46,509 nt of DNA, from NCBI GenBank assembly GCA_903892355.1, contig CAITIE010000140.1, positions 1 through 46,509 on the forward strand, given 5' to 3'. Both the position numbers and the translations under genes were made by a program. Below, one piece after another: positions 34,998 to 45,412 of this stretch; the first letter of the stretch is position 1, and each line of letters opens with the position of its first letter. Below the pieces are notes generated by a model. The model was not told the origin of the DNA. It made no database searches and was given only the letters and a program-made list of their open reading frames with translations. This DNA comes from an uncultured Pirellula sp. (GTDB lineage: Bacteria; Planctomycetota; Planctomycetia; Pirellulales; Pirellulaceae).

Positions 34998-36308
34998 CTA
35001 CATCAATTCACGGATCGGCGTTGGGTCGCTGACCAAGTGGGTTGGGCGTCCTGCGGGAGTGTAATAGACTTTGTCCGGATCGATACCCATTTTCAGGTAG
35101 ACCGACGATACGAAGTTTTCAGGAGCGAGGATCCGTTCCATCGCTGAGTGTCCTTGACGGTCGGTTGCACCGATGACTTGTCCGCCAGGGGTACCACCAC
35201 CGGCGAAGAGGATCGACATGGCGTTGGCCCAATGGTCACGTCCAGGTTTGGATTGGCCGGGCAAGGTGCTGATGGTGGGTGTGCGACCGAACTCACCGAG
35301 AGCGATGACCATGGTGTTTTCGAGCAATCCCCGAGCGTCCAAGTCGTTGATCAGGGCAGCAACGGTTTGGTCCCAGGAGGGGAGTCGTGTTTTGAGGGCC
35401 CCGAACAGATCGGAGTGGTGATCCCAACCGCCATCGTAGATCGTCACAAATGGGACGCCGGCTTCGACGAGTCGTCGTGCCAGGAGAGCGCGTTGGCCGA
35501 AACTGTTACGGCCGTACATATCTCGAGTCGCATCCGATTCTGTATCGATGTCAAACGCTTTTTGAGCTTCTGGGGTCGTGATCAATTCGAGGCCTTGGTG
35601 GAAGAACTCATCGACGGCGACGACCGGGTCTGCGGTGGCAGGGTCGCTGTAGCGAGGGAGTCGATCGATGATGTGCCTGAGATCGCGTCGCGATTGGAAA
35701 CGTTCTTCGTTGATTCCGTTGGGTAGTTCCACATCGCGCACACGGAAGTGTTTATTGTTGGGATCGCCGCCTACGACGAATGGAGCGTACTTGGCACCGA
35801 GGAAATTTGGGCCGCCCGAGCGCGACATGCTGGGTATCGAAAAATAGGGTGGCAGGCCGTGGGGTGCGGGGCGTTCTTTGGCAGCGACCGAGCCCATGCT
35901 CGGATGGAAGCTGACGAAGGCGCCGCAGCCGACAGGGATGCGAGGTGGTGCGCCGGTCATCATGTAGTGGTTGCCGGCACCATGGTTGCCTTGGTTATGG
36001 CATACCGATCGGATGATCGCGTACTTGTTCGCGATGCTAGCGAGTTGTGGCAGGTGTTCGCAGATTTGGATCCCGGGAACGTTGGTGTTGATCGCTTGGA
36101 ACTCACCACGGATTTCGACAGGAGCTTCGGGCTTGGGGTCAAAGGTTTCGAAGTGGGTAGGTCCACCATCCATCCAGATCAGGATGCAGCTTGCCGGTTT
36201 CTTTCCAGGACGATCCAGGGCGCAGGCGCGCTGCAGGTGGAGCAGTTGAGACAAGCTGCCACCGGCGAGTCCAGCGATGCCCAGTTGAAGCCAGTTTCGT
36301 CTCAGCAT
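34998..36308 (-). CDS. DUF1501 (sulfatase-like) exported protein, second copy
   Basis: A 436-residue DUF1501 protein, shorter and divergent from the one at 28526. The N-terminus (MLRRNWLQLGIAGLAGGSL) carries an RR pair and hydrophobic stretch compatible with Tat export. Family blocks are CILIWMDGGPTHFETFDPKP, EHLPQLASIANKYAIIRSV, NQGNHGAGNHYMMTG, FVTIYDGGWDHH and ALGEFGRTPTI...GRDHW. It starts four bases after the stop of the cytochrome protein at 36312 and ends five bases before the PPC-domain gene, so translation of the three is probably coupled. The conserved pairing indicates that the DUF1501 and cytochrome proteins work together, though the reaction is unknown. Confidence 0.93.
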   Translation of the reverse strand: MLRRNWLQLGIAGLAGGSLSQLLHLQRACALDRPGKKPASCILIWMDGGPTHFETFDPKPEAPVEIRGEFQAINTNVPGIQICEHLPQLASIANKYAIIRSVCHNQGNHGAGNHYMMTGAPPRIPVGCGAFVSFHPSMGSVAAKERPAPHGLPPYFSIPSMSRSGGPNFLGAKYAPFVVGGDPNNKHFRVRDVELPNGINEERFQSRRDLRHIIDRLPRYSDPATADPVVAVDEFFHQGLELITTPEAQKAFDIDTESDATRDMYGRNSFGQRALLARRLVEAGVPFVTIYDGGWDHHSDLFGALKTRLPSWDQTVAALINDLDARGLLENTMVIALGEFGRTPTISTLPGQSKPGRDHWANAMSILFAGGGTPGGQVIGATDRQGHSAMERILAPENFVSSVYLKMGIDPDKVYYTPAGRPTHLVSDPTPIRELM

Positions 36309-36311
36309 GGT

Positions 36312-38570
36312 TTAATCCTTGTGAGTGAATTCCGGAGAGTTGACCATAGACCAGAGGATATCTTCGACCAATTTCTTGCGGTCCGTATTGGGTTTTCTAA
36401 ATTCAGCCACCAAATCGGCGAGTTCCGTTGGATTGGGAAACCTCGCGAACGCCGCGAGATAAAGTTCTTCGATGATTTTGTCGGGCGTCGAGTCGCTCTT
36501 TGCGAGTCGTTCGCAGAGACCTTGTTCTGCAGTGATTTTGCCAGCGATCGCGGGTGCGTTCATCAAGTGCAGGGATTGGACAACGGTGGAGTCAGGGAGT
36601 CGTTCGCAGGGTGGATCTTGATTGGCATCGGGTCGACCGAAGGCGTCGAGTAGTTCTGATTCCGTGCGGTGGGTCCAGAGTTGCATCGCGCGGGTGCCGA
36701 CCGGCATTCCGCTGTAGGTGTGATTGGTTTGGGTGATGTCGGTGATGGCGTCAGCCAAGACCTCCGCGCGAAGTCGTTGGCGGTAATGGCGCGAGTAGTT
36801 TCGATTGTCACCCCGATTGGTTTCGTTCGGTTCTGAGGAAAGTGAGTAAGCATGGGAACGCATGATGGTCCGGAGCAATTCCTTTTGATCGAATTGGACC
36901 GTTCGGAAGTGGGCGGCGAGTCGGTCGAGGAGTTCAGGGTTGCTCGGCGGATTGGTCGCTCGCAGGTCATCGACCGGGTCGACGATACCGACCCCGAACA
37001 GTTCGGCCCAAATACGATTGACGGCTACTTTGGCAAAGGTCGGGTTGTTCTCGCTGACCATCCAATCGACGAGCGCATCGCGGGGATCGTCACCTTCTTT
37101 GATTTCAACCGCAGAACCGCGAAGCGTGGTGGGTGGGAGAGGTTTGCCCGTCAGCGGGTGCTTCACGATACCCCCTTGTCGGACCAAGATAACCTCTTCG
37201 CCGCCGGAGATAGGAGGTGACAGTCCGGTCCCTTTGTAGCCGACGTTCGCAAAGAAAGCCGCGAAAGAGTAGAAGTCCTTTTGTCCGTAAACCTCGAAGG
37301 GATGCTGGTGGCATTTAGCGCATTCCAAACGAACCCCGAGGAACAGTTGGCTGGCGAGGGTTACGATTTCATCCGGTTCACGGCGATCGCGAAAGATCGT
37401 GACGGCCCCGTTCTTCCAGGTGCTTCCGCGAGCGGTGAGCAAGCCGCGCACGAATTGATCGTAGGGAAGGTTTTTTCGAAAGGCGTCACGGATCCAGCCA
37501 TCGAGACTGAGGACTGCTTTGATGCCGACGCGATATGGATTGGGTCGAAGTAGATCGGCCCATTTGTTGGCCCAATTGTCCGCGTACTCGGGTCGTTCCA
37601 ATAATTGATCGACAAGCCGATCTCGTTTGTCGGGTGATGTATCGAGAAGGAATGCGCGGGCCTCTTCGGGGGTGGGAAGTCGGCCGATGACGTCGATGCT
37701 CGCGCGGCGCAAGAACTGCGAATCCGAGATGGTCCCACTGGGTAGGATGTTTAATTGGCTCAGTCGTTCGTAGATCGCATCATCGATGAAGTTTTTGCGA
37801 GGCAGAGCGCTGTAGGTTTCCGGAGAGACTGGAACCGGGCGCGGGATGGCGGAACTCCAGGTCGCAATATTCCCCATGAATCGGGCCATGATCGTCGCTT
37901 CGCCAGGGAGGTTGCCAGCGTGCACAACACCATCGCTGGAAACCCGAATGATGGCTGGTTCGTTGGACTGGTAAGCGCTGGTAGTGGTGACATCGCGCGT
38001 CGAACCGTCCGAGTAGTGAGCGATGACTGAGAGAGGCCGGGACTCTTGGGGCGCGAGTGGTTTGGGTTCTGGCGAGATGGTCACTTTGGTGAGGGCCGGG
38101 TCATTTTCGCTGGTGCGAAGGAAGCCGTTGCTGATCCATCGTGAGAGAACCGCGTAGTCGTCACTATCGGGTTCCAGGCGTTTGCCTCCACCATGGGGTA
38201 GTTGCCCGGTCGCTTTTTGAAGGAACAAGCTATCTGCGGGCGATGCGGGAGAGACCCGACGTCCCCGGCCGTCAGTGACGATGGAACGAAAATCCATGTC
38301 GGCATCGAATCCGAGCAGGGAGAGAGCGAATCCGTTTTGACCGCGCGATTTGCCGTGGCATGGTCCCGAGTTGCAACCACGGGCGGTCAAGATCGGTTGA
38401 ACGTCCAATTCAAACTTGATCGGAACAGGTTCGGTACCCCACACCTTCGACGGTGAGAAGAACAAAACCCAACCTAGGCAGAGCCCTACCCCGATTCCGA
38501 ACGCGCGGCGCTGGGGCTTCGCAGGGGGCGAGCATTTCGCTTTTGGCGTTGGTACGAGTGGATGGAACAT
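36312..38570 (-). CDS. Planctomycete cytochrome DUF1549/DUF1553 protein with Ig-like domain and CX4CH heme motif
   Basis: A 752-residue exported protein; a long basic N-region precedes the hydrophobic segment about 24-45. The first cysteine motif is C66-NSGP-CH (66-72), i.e. CX4CH where CX2CH is usual. A bacterial Ig-like (BIG2-type) domain lies at about 165-250 (SVIAHYSDGSTRDVT, TSAYQSNEPAIIRVSSDG). DUF1549 follows with LECAKCHQHPFE, a canonical CX2CH motif, near 410, then DUF1553 (FAKVAVNRIWAELFGVGIVDP; HYRQRLRAEVLADA). It is the first gene of a tight three-gene minus-strand operon with DUF1501 and PPC-domain genes. The CNxGxCHG form is typical for this DUF1549 branch, and heme attachment at it is plausible but unproven. 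Confidence 0.92.
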   Translation of the reverse strand: MFHPLVPTPKAKCSPPAKPQRRAFGIGVGLCLGWVLFFSPSKVWGTEPVPIKFELDVQPILTARGCNSGPCHGKSRGQNGFALSLLGFDADMDFRSIVTDGRGRRVSPASPADSLFLQKATGQLPHGGGKRLEPDSDDYAVLSRWISNGFLRTSENDPALTKVTISPEPKPLAPQESRPLSVIAHYSDGSTRDVTTTSAYQSNEPAIIRVSSDGVVHAGNLPGEATIMARFMGNIATWSSAIPRPVPVSPETYSALPRKNFIDDAIYERLSQLNILPSGTISDSQFLRRASIDVIGRLPTPEEARAFLLDTSPDKRDRLVDQLLERPEYADNWANKWADLLRPNPYRVGIKAVLSLDGWIRDAFRKNLPYDQFVRGLLTARGSTWKNGAVTIFRDRREPDEIVTLASQLFLGVRLECAKCHQHPFEVYGQKDFYSFAAFFANVGYKGTGLSPPISGGEEVILVRQGGIVKHPLTGKPLPPTTLRGSAVEIKEGDDPRDALVDWMVSENNPTFAKVAVNRIWAELFGVGIVDPVDDLRATNPPSNPELLDRLAAHFRTVQFDQKELLRTIMRSHAYSLSSEPNETNRGDNRNYSRHYRQRLRAEVLADAITDITQTNHTYSGMPVGTRAMQLWTHRTESELLDAFGRPDANQDPPCERLPDSTVVQSLHLMNAPAIAGKITAEQGLCERLAKSDSTPDKIIEELYLAAFARFPNPTELADLVAEFRKPNTDRKKLVEDILWSMVNSPEFTHKD

Positions 38571-39103
38571 GGAATCGGGATAGGCAGGATAGGGCTCCGT
38601 GGGTGGGAGCCGAGGTGCAGGATGGGGAGGGTTGGTTCGGCGAGAGGAGCAGTTGGGGGGAGGGGGCTGTTGGGTGATTTGTACCGGCGATGGAGCCAGG
38701 ATGAGTAACCCCCCACTATGGTATAAGATAATCGACTGATGGTACGGGCGGGAACCAAAGAAGTCCGGCGGTAGGGGAGATTTTCTCGAAAACGCGGGGG
38801 AGTTGGGTCGTGTGCAGCGACCAATTGGCTGGGTTGTGCCGGGTTATCCAGGCTGAGATATCCGGTCTGTCCTGAAAGATTTGGTTGGAATGGATTGGTA
38901 AATCGATTCCAAGGAATGTGAGGTTCAGAGCGAACTTACGGTACAGGGGTTGATGGGGAAGTGGTTTGCCAATGCATTCGGCACGCCATATGCTTCATTG
39001 AGTGCCGTGGTTCCGGGCAGTGCCAAGTTGGCGCTGTAGCAATGACCCTGCGGAATCGCTGGTTGGTTTTGATGGTTGGAAACCCTTTAGGAGACGATCC
39101 CAC
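38571..39103. other. Intergenic region between divergent cytochrome operon and zinc peptidase
   Basis: This 533-bp stretch should contain the promoters of both divergent units. It has G-rich runs near 38655-38675 and an AT-rich stretch near 38717-38737 (TATGGTATAAGATAATC) that could hold a -10 box, but no consensus promoter, operator or RNA gene is clear. The short open frames across it do not look like genes. Confidence 0.7.
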
Positions 39104-39838
39104 GTGATAGGTTTCGCATATATCGGTTTTGGCTACTTTGATTTCAAGTACCTGTTATTCGCACTGCCGGGATTGCTGTTGGCGATGTATGCGCAGTGGA
39201 AGGTCAGTTCGGCGTATAGCCAGATGGCACAGGTTCCCGCGCGGATGAGTGGTGCGCAAGCGGCGCGTCGGATTCTCGATGCAGCCGGTCTTGAGGATGT
39301 TGAGATTGAGCAGGTTGGTGGCCATTTGTCGGACCATTATGATCCGTCCTCCAAGGTGGTTCGTTTGAGCCCGGAGGTTTACAGTGGCTATTCGATGTCC
39401 TCGGTCGGTATTGCTGCGCACGAAGTTGGTCACGCGATCCAAGATGCTCGGCACTATTCGCCGCTGGTGATCCGAAATTTGGCCGTGCCTGCCGCGAGCT
39501 TTGGTGGGAACATGGCGTCGATCCTGATGATGATTGCGTTCGGGTTCATCATGGCTGGGATGGCAAAGTTCGGAAGCATCTTCCTGCTTCTGGGCATCGT
39601 TGGCTTCGCTCTGACCGTGTTCTTCCAATTGGTGAATTTGCCGGTGGAGTTCGATGCCAGTTCGCGGGCAAAGACCGAGTTGGTGTCGCACGGGATCATC
39701 TCGGGGAGCGAGTTGCCGTACGTGAGCAAGGTGCTCAACGCTGCCGCCCTCACCTACGTGGCGGGAACGCTTTCGTCGGTCATGACGTTGGTGTACTACT
39801 TGATGCAGTACGCGGCCATGTCGGATCGCGATGGCTGA
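39104..39838 (+). CDS. Membrane zinc metallopeptidase, YugP family (Zn_peptidase_2)
   Basis: A 244-residue membrane protein. I choose GTG 39104, which has TAGGAG ten bases upstream; the frame runs 34 codons further but that extension is not family-like. The active-site HEVGH is at 106-110, with a likely third zinc ligand in LPVEFDASSRA (about 179-189). There is one N-terminal membrane helix (11-30), two to three central helices (130-178) and a C-terminal one (about 215-240). This matches the neutral zinc metallopeptidase family represented by Bacillus YugP, whose substrates are unknown. It is followed by a strong intrinsic terminator and appears monocistronic. Confidence 0.92.
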   Translation: MIGFAYIGFGYFDFKYLLFALPGLLLAMYAQWKVSSAYSQMAQVPARMSGAQAARRILDAAGLEDVEIEQVGGHLSDHYDPSSKVVRLSPEVYSGYSMSSVGIAAHEVGHAIQDARHYSPLVIRNLAVPAASFGGNMASILMMIAFGFIMAGMAKFGSIFLLLGIVGFALTVFFQLVNLPVEFDASSRAKTELVSHGIISGSELPYVSKVLNAAALTYVAGTLSSVMTLVYYLMQYAAMSDRDG

Positions 39839-39873
39839 TCCACGATTCCGCGGATCGCGACTATATCTATGCG

Positions 39874-39904
39874 AAACGCCTCGAGTTTTCTCGGGGCGTT
39901 TTTT
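39874..39904 (+). terminator. Intrinsic terminator after zinc peptidase
   Basis: AACGCCTCGAG pairs with CTCGGGGCGTT (one mismatch-type bulge) around a TTTT loop, followed by a run of T (39899-39904). It lies 36 bp after the zinc peptidase stop and faces the end of the minus-strand gene at 39944. Confidence 0.85.
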
Positions 39905-39943
39905 GTTAGCTTGTGGGTGAGTGGTTGTTGTTGCAGTGGCGGG

Positions 39944-40408
39944 CTATTCATCCTCGATTCGCGAGGGTACGCGAGCCAGTGAATCAGGCCACGCGGCAAC
40001 GTGGGTGCCTTTCCAATCGAGCGTTGCCGCGATTCTGCGAGCGGCATGCAGGATCGATGGGGATGCGACGAAGTACGTATACGCCGTGCAGGAATTGGCC
40101 GATTGGTTATCGGGTGTATGGTGTACTTCGATCGTTCGGCGGAGGTAGGGACCTGAGTTCGTTCGTGGGTCGTAGCCTTCGATGGAATCGAGGGTTTGCA
40201 GGGTGGCGGGCATATGGAGCGGGTGAAGGGTCCAAAGTTCACCCAGCACCCAATCGGAACCTGCTGCGATACCGGGATAGCTTCCTAAGTCATAGAGTTC
40301 GCCGCGTGTGACGACGGTCTCGATCGCGAGGGGTGGATGCGGCCACGAGCGTCCTCGAAGTTGATGTTGCTTGAGTGTTCCATAGACGAAGAGGGAGTTG
40401 ACCATCAT
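39944..40408 (-). CDS. Gamma-glutamylcyclotransferase-like (AIG2/GGCT) family protein
   Basis: A 154-residue protein with the family start VNSLFVYGTLK (YGTLK is the substrate-binding loop). It also has ELYDLGSYPGIAAG, and the segment LDSIEGYD, which carries the expected acidic residue after the central helix. The fold is the small beta-barrel of gamma-glutamylcyclotransferases and gamma-glutamylamine cyclotransferases. These release 5-oxoproline from gamma-glutamyl compounds; the exact substrate of bacterial members is usually unknown. Two consecutive ATG codons (40408, 40405) can serve as start. It is convergent with the zinc peptidase and has no evident operon partner. Confidence 0.88.
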   Translation of the reverse strand: MMVNSLFVYGTLKQHQLRGRSWPHPPLAIETVVTRGELYDLGSYPGIAAGSDWVLGELWTLHPLHMPATLQTLDSIEGYDPRTNSGPYLRRTIEVHHTPDNQSANSCTAYTYFVASPSILHAARRIAATLDWKGTHVAAWPDSLARVPSRIEDE

Positions 40409-40700
40409 GGACTTGATGAGGGGCTAGAGGCGATCTGTGTTGGGATGTTTAGGATTGTCGAGGAATGGAACGCGCGCTGCAAGACAGAGGGCTCAGCCAT
40501 CGCATGCTCGGATCGAGCGAAGGAGCGGGCGATTGAAAACGGCATGGCGGAATGGCGTGAGAGCAGCGGGTGGGGTAGCTGCGGGAATGGAGGGGCACCG
40601 GATGGCTTGCGCCATACCGCTAGGATTGTCTTGCGATTATTCCAACTGATGAACGCGAGCGATCTGTTTTCAAGGGATAGTTGGAGAATCTGGGGTGGCC
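40409..40700. other. Intergenic region without recognisable content
   Basis: Between the cyclotransferase-like gene and the ribosomal S1 terminator I see no gene, repeat or RNA structure. A plus-strand open frame crossing it (40337-40786) runs antisense into one gene and through the S1 terminator hairpin and is not protein-like. Confidence 0.7.
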
Positions 40701-40732
40701 AAAAAAAGGGGTGGTGCTCGTCGCACCACCCC
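40701..40732 (-). terminator. Intrinsic terminator of rpsA
   Basis: Read on the minus strand, GGGGTGGTGC (40732-40723) and GCACCACCCC (40717-40708) form a perfect 10-bp GC-rich stem with a five-base loop, followed immediately by seven T. It lies about 60 bp after the S1 stop codon. Confidence 0.95.
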
Positions 40733-40794
40733 TTCGAGGTTTTTACCGACGCACGGTTGCCGTTGATTGCAACGATGCGATCGTGAGATCTGGA

Positions 40795-42576
<1,782 letters not shown>

Positions 42577-42866
42577 GCAAAAAAATCCTACGACTTGGGC
42601 TCGTCAGAAAGCTCGGAGAGTTGGGCGGTTCGGGAACCGACTCATGCATGGAAAGAGGACAACCAACCAAAAGATCGATTTACGCAACTCCTAACAGGCG
42701 ATAAAACAGTTCCGGCGTTCGACGTAGCAAGAAGTTAGAGGCAATCGGTTCGGCCGGTTGGACAGAAACGTCTTCTGCCCATGAAAACCCAGCAAACCAG
42801 GGGCTGGGAGTTTAACAGCGTTTCGACCCTACAGCAACGTGCATTTTTTCAATTCTTGAGATCCTC

Positions 42867-43370
42867 ATGACCCAACCACTTCGTTACGCAATCGCAGGCG
42901 ACCATGCTGGCTTTTTCATGAAGAATGAGGTGGCCAAATTCCTGAAAGAGCTTGGAGTGCAAGCATTGGATTGTGGAACGCACACCGCGGATGCTTGCGA
43001 TTTCCCTGATTTCGCGGAGGCGGTGGCTCGGAAGATCCTCGCTGGGGAGATCGATCGCGGGATTTTGGTGTGTGGTTCGGGGGTGGGGGTTAGCGTCGCT
43101 GCCAACAAATTCCCAGGCATTCGGGCCAGCTTGTGCCATGACACTTACTCGGCTCGGCAAGGTGTCGAGCACGACGATATGAATGTTTTGTGCATCGGGG
43201 CTCGGGTCATCGGGCCGGAGCTCGCCTTCGAGATCATCCGAGCGTTTCTAGGCGCTCGCTACAGCCCAGCACCTCGCCATGCCAGAAGGCTGGAGAAAAT
43301 CTTGGATATCGAACGCCGCGTGCTTGCGGGCGAGTTCGGCAAACAAGGCACGCAGAGATCCTGCGACTAG
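42867..43370 (+). CDS. rpiB: Ribose-5-phosphate isomerase B (RpiB/LacAB family)
   Basis: A 167-residue sugar-phosphate isomerase. GDHAGF at 11-16, DCGTHT (35-40), the active-site Cys in VCGSGVGV (Cys69) and HDTYSARQGVEHDDMNVLCIGARVIG (shown here only by its key parts: His91, Asp92, EHDD) identify RpiB. CGSGVG replaces the usual CGTGIG, a conservative change. It interconverts ribose-5-phosphate and ribulose-5-phosphate in the pentose phosphate pathway; allose-6-phosphate activity is known in relatives. ATG 42867 lies 290 bp from the divergent rpsA start. The stop codon falls in a 12-bp sequence repeated 19 bp downstream. Confidence 0.94.
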   Translation: MTQPLRYAIAGDHAGFFMKNEVAKFLKELGVQALDCGTHTADACDFPDFAEAVARKILAGEIDRGILVCGSGVGVSVAANKFPGIRASLCHDTYSARQGVEHDDMNVLCIGARVIGPELAFEIIRAFLGARYSPAPRHARRLEKILDIERRVLAGEFGKQGTQRSCD

Positions 43371-43398
43371 TGCATGCAGCGGCCAATAGTGCATGCAG
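43368..43398 (+). repeat. 12-bp direct repeat (period 19) spanning the rpiB stop
   Basis: TAGTGCATGCAG occurs at 43368-43379, where it includes the rpiB stop codon, and again at 43387-43398. The two TAG triplets are in different frames. Confidence 0.9.
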
Positions 43399-43625
43399 CT
43401 AAGGCGTGCCGACGGCATCCCGTCTCGAATCTGTTTGGAGCGGCAGTGACGGTAGCACCGCCCCCCTCAACAAAAGCAAATTTTCGAATGCTTGCTAACC
43501 GAAAACCATGTGGGGGAGGTCTGCAAGGATGCTGGATTGTCCCCGAGGGTTCTTCTGAATCCGCTTATTCGTTGTTCCAAGGAAGGAGGTGTGTCTAGGT
43601 TTATTCCGCCGAAGGAAAGGGCTCT

Positions 43626-43952
43626 ATGGCCAAGAAAGAAGTTTTTCGCGTGGTGACACGAGCGACCGATGGGTCGTTGAAAATTCGCGACTTTCACTCA
43701 GCGGAATTGATTTTCCGGACACACTCTCAAGTCGGAACCGACGACAGCAGTACCGATTTGGACTTGCGGGGTATGCCGATTTTCCGAGGGTTGATCGGCC
43801 CGATTCCCGAGGGGAAAAACATCGCTCGTTACGAATCGCCCGATGTTTTTGAGTTGATGACCAAGGAGTGGGCGTCGAACAAACCGCGTCGACGTCGTCG
43901 ACGAACGAGTGCTGTTCAGCCTGAGGAAACGGCGCCAGCAAGCTCCAACTAG
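43626..43952 (+). CDS. Small basic protein, hypothetical
   Basis: A 108-residue protein with a mixed alpha/beta-looking body (KKEVFRVVTRATDGSLKIRD, GLIGPIPEGKNIARYESPD) and an Arg-rich segment near the C-terminus (PRRRRRRTSA, about 87-96), suggesting nucleic-acid or ribosome contact. I do not recognise a family. ATG 43626 has GAAGGAAAGGG just upstream. A still better Shine-Dalgarno match, GGAAGGAGGT (43581-43590), lies too far upstream to serve this start and has only a short out-of-frame GTG reading frame after it. The gene is followed by a 16-bp tandem array and converges with the ThuA-like gene. Confidence 0.75.
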   Translation: MAKKEVFRVVTRATDGSLKIRDFHSAELIFRTHSQVGTDDSSTDLDLRGMPIFRGLIGPIPEGKNIARYESPDVFELMTKEWASNKPRRRRRRTSAVQPEETAPASSN

Positions 43953-43962
43953 GATAGGTTTC

Positions 43963-44050
43963 GACTCGGGTCGCTTAGAACTCGGGTCACTTAGAACTCG
44001 GGTCACTTAGAACTCGGGTCACTTAGAACTCGGGTCACTTAGAACTCGGG
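43963..44050 (+). repeat. 16-bp tandem repeat array (about 5.5 copies) after a stop codon
   Basis: The unit AACTCGGGTCACTTAG repeats with period 16; the first copy differs by one base (TCGCTTAG) and the last is cut after AACTCGGG. TAG triplets at 43976, 43992, 44008, 44024 and 44040 fall in all three frames. The array starts 11 bp after the stop of the small basic protein and fills most of the gap before the convergent ThuA-like gene. Confidence 0.95.
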
Positions 44051-44115
44051 CGAAGCCTTAACCTCGCACGGACTTGCGTATCTTTGCGAGTATGGATGGG
44101 TCGGGCCTGCGAACC

Positions 44116-45195
44116 TTACTTCAGCCGATCCAGGATATCCTGCGGCTTGATTTTCTGGTCCACGAAGAAGTTCTTATCCTTGAAGCCGAAATAGGTCGGC
44201 TTGAAGGTTTCCGAGATCGCGACGCTAGCCTTGTTTGGAATTTCGAGGCCAACGCCCCAGTAGATCGAATTGACAAACAGGCGTCGCAAGTCTTCGCTGA
44301 GCAAATCGACCGAAGCACCGATGGTTGAACCGATGACCTTGCCTTCTTTGGCTTCGGTTGCTGATCCGTTGGCGGGCATCTTGTAGGACTTAGTCCAAAC
44401 CAAAGGCATCATCGGCTCGTTTTTTTCACCGGGGAGGGGTGGGTCGGTAGGCTTCATCCCACTGAGGACTTGGCCGTACAGCAGCACATCTGCAGTTGGC
44501 GGAAGGTGGACGACACCGTACACGTCGGTAGGGCCAAAGACATCTGTGACGCTTCGAAGGAGAGGCGAGTTTGCCAGCTTCGGATTGATGACGCCCCGGG
44601 TGGCTTGGCCATTGTGAACTCCGTGGTGCGAAACCCATGTCTCTCCGATGATCTGTTGGCCGAAACCTCCTGGCCACTTTCCGTTGTTCCAAGACCATTC
44701 CTTGTAGGAGCTTGTTGCGGAATCGGCGATATTGAAGGGGTGGGTAGAAGTTCGAATCGCCAGGAACGGCTTTCCTTGACGGACAAACTGGTCGATATGC
44801 TTCATCTGATCATCGGGGAGTGCGCGAAAACGGAGGAAAATGACCATGAAGTCCGCATTGTCGAGATTCTCCAATCCCGGAATGTTGCTCGAGTAATTGG
44901 GATCGATAGTTTTCGATTCCGGGTTGATGGCGAAGTGAACCGTGCAATCGAATCCGTGTTGTTCGGAAAGGATTTTTGCGAGCATCGGCATCGCTTCTTC
45001 GCTGCGATATTCTTCGTCACCCGAGATGAGCACCACTTTCTTTCCGGTACCAGGAAGTGACTTTCCTTTTGTACCAGGAAGGGTTAGCCACAAGGAATCA
45101 TCAGCGAGCAAAGGTGGCTCGTTCATGCCACCGATGAGATAAATCAGGCAGAGCAGCAAGAGGGTAGGTCGATGGGTGGTGAGTCGTTTCAGCAT
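44116..45195 (-). CDS. Exported ThuA-like domain protein
   Basis: A 359-residue protein if started at ATG 45195, which puts the signal peptide (LLLLCLIYLIGG, about 11-25) at the N-terminus; a TTG ten codons upstream is the alternative. The ThuA-like / glutamine-amidotransferase-like fold is indicated by KKVVLISGDEEYRSEEAMPMLAKIL, ADFMVIFLRFRALPDDQMKHID, FVRQGKPFLAIRTSTHPF and the late VWTKSY segment. The nucleophilic Cys of true amidotransferases is absent, as usual in ThuA-like proteins. These are common in planctomycete exported carbohydrate-related gene sets; the molecular role is unclear. It converges with the small basic protein across the 16-bp array. The Gly/Pro-rich protein lies upstream on the same strand, with a terminator between. 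Confidence 0.88.
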   Translation of the reverse strand: MLKRLTTHRPTLLLLCLIYLIGGMNEPPLLADDSLWLTLPGTKGKSLPGTGKKVVLISGDEEYRSEEAMPMLAKILSEQHGFDCTVHFAINPESKTIDPNYSSNIPGLENLDNADFMVIFLRFRALPDDQMKHIDQFVRQGKPFLAIRTSTHPFNIADSATSSYKEWSWNNGKWPGGFGQQIIGETWVSHHGVHNGQATRGVINPKLANSPLLRSVTDVFGPTDVYGVVHLPPTADVLLYGQVLSGMKPTDPPLPGEKNEPMMPLVWTKSYKMPANGSATEAKEGKVIGSTIGASVDLLSEDLRRLFVNSIYWGVGLEIPNKASVAISETFKPTYFGFKDKNFFVDQKIKPQDILDRLK

Positions 45196-45363
45196 GGTGG
45201 GAGGTTCGCCTTGAATGTGTATCAAAAAGTGAGTTGCGATCCGATCATCGGGGTTCGTTGCAAATCAAGATAACCGATGAAATGATTGGGAACGATTAGG
45301 AGGGAAGAGGAAAGCAGTTCCGAATTGGGTCCTGCTCTGGGGGGCAAAGGCATAGAAACGGAA

Positions 45364-45393
45364 GGGGCCATTCTTCGAGGGAAGAATGGCCCC
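45364..45393 (-). terminator. Hairpin terminator after the Gly/Pro-repeat protein
   Basis: GGGGCCATTCTTC (45364-45376) and GAAGAATGGCCCC (45381-45393) form a perfect 13-bp stem with a four-base loop. On the minus strand it is followed by the T-rich TTCCGTTTCT and lies 20 bp after the stop of the upstream gene. The T-tract is interrupted, so efficiency may be moderate. Confidence 0.85.
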
Positions 45394-45412
45394 GTTTCGT
45401 TAACCGGAAGTT

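Noticed and set aside
40337-40786. Plus-strand open frame of 149 codons
   Set aside because: Overlaps the cyclotransferase-like gene antisense and passes through the rpsA terminator hairpin.
43963-44050. Possible CRISPR array
   Set aside because: Units are contiguous with no unique spacers and there are no cas genes.
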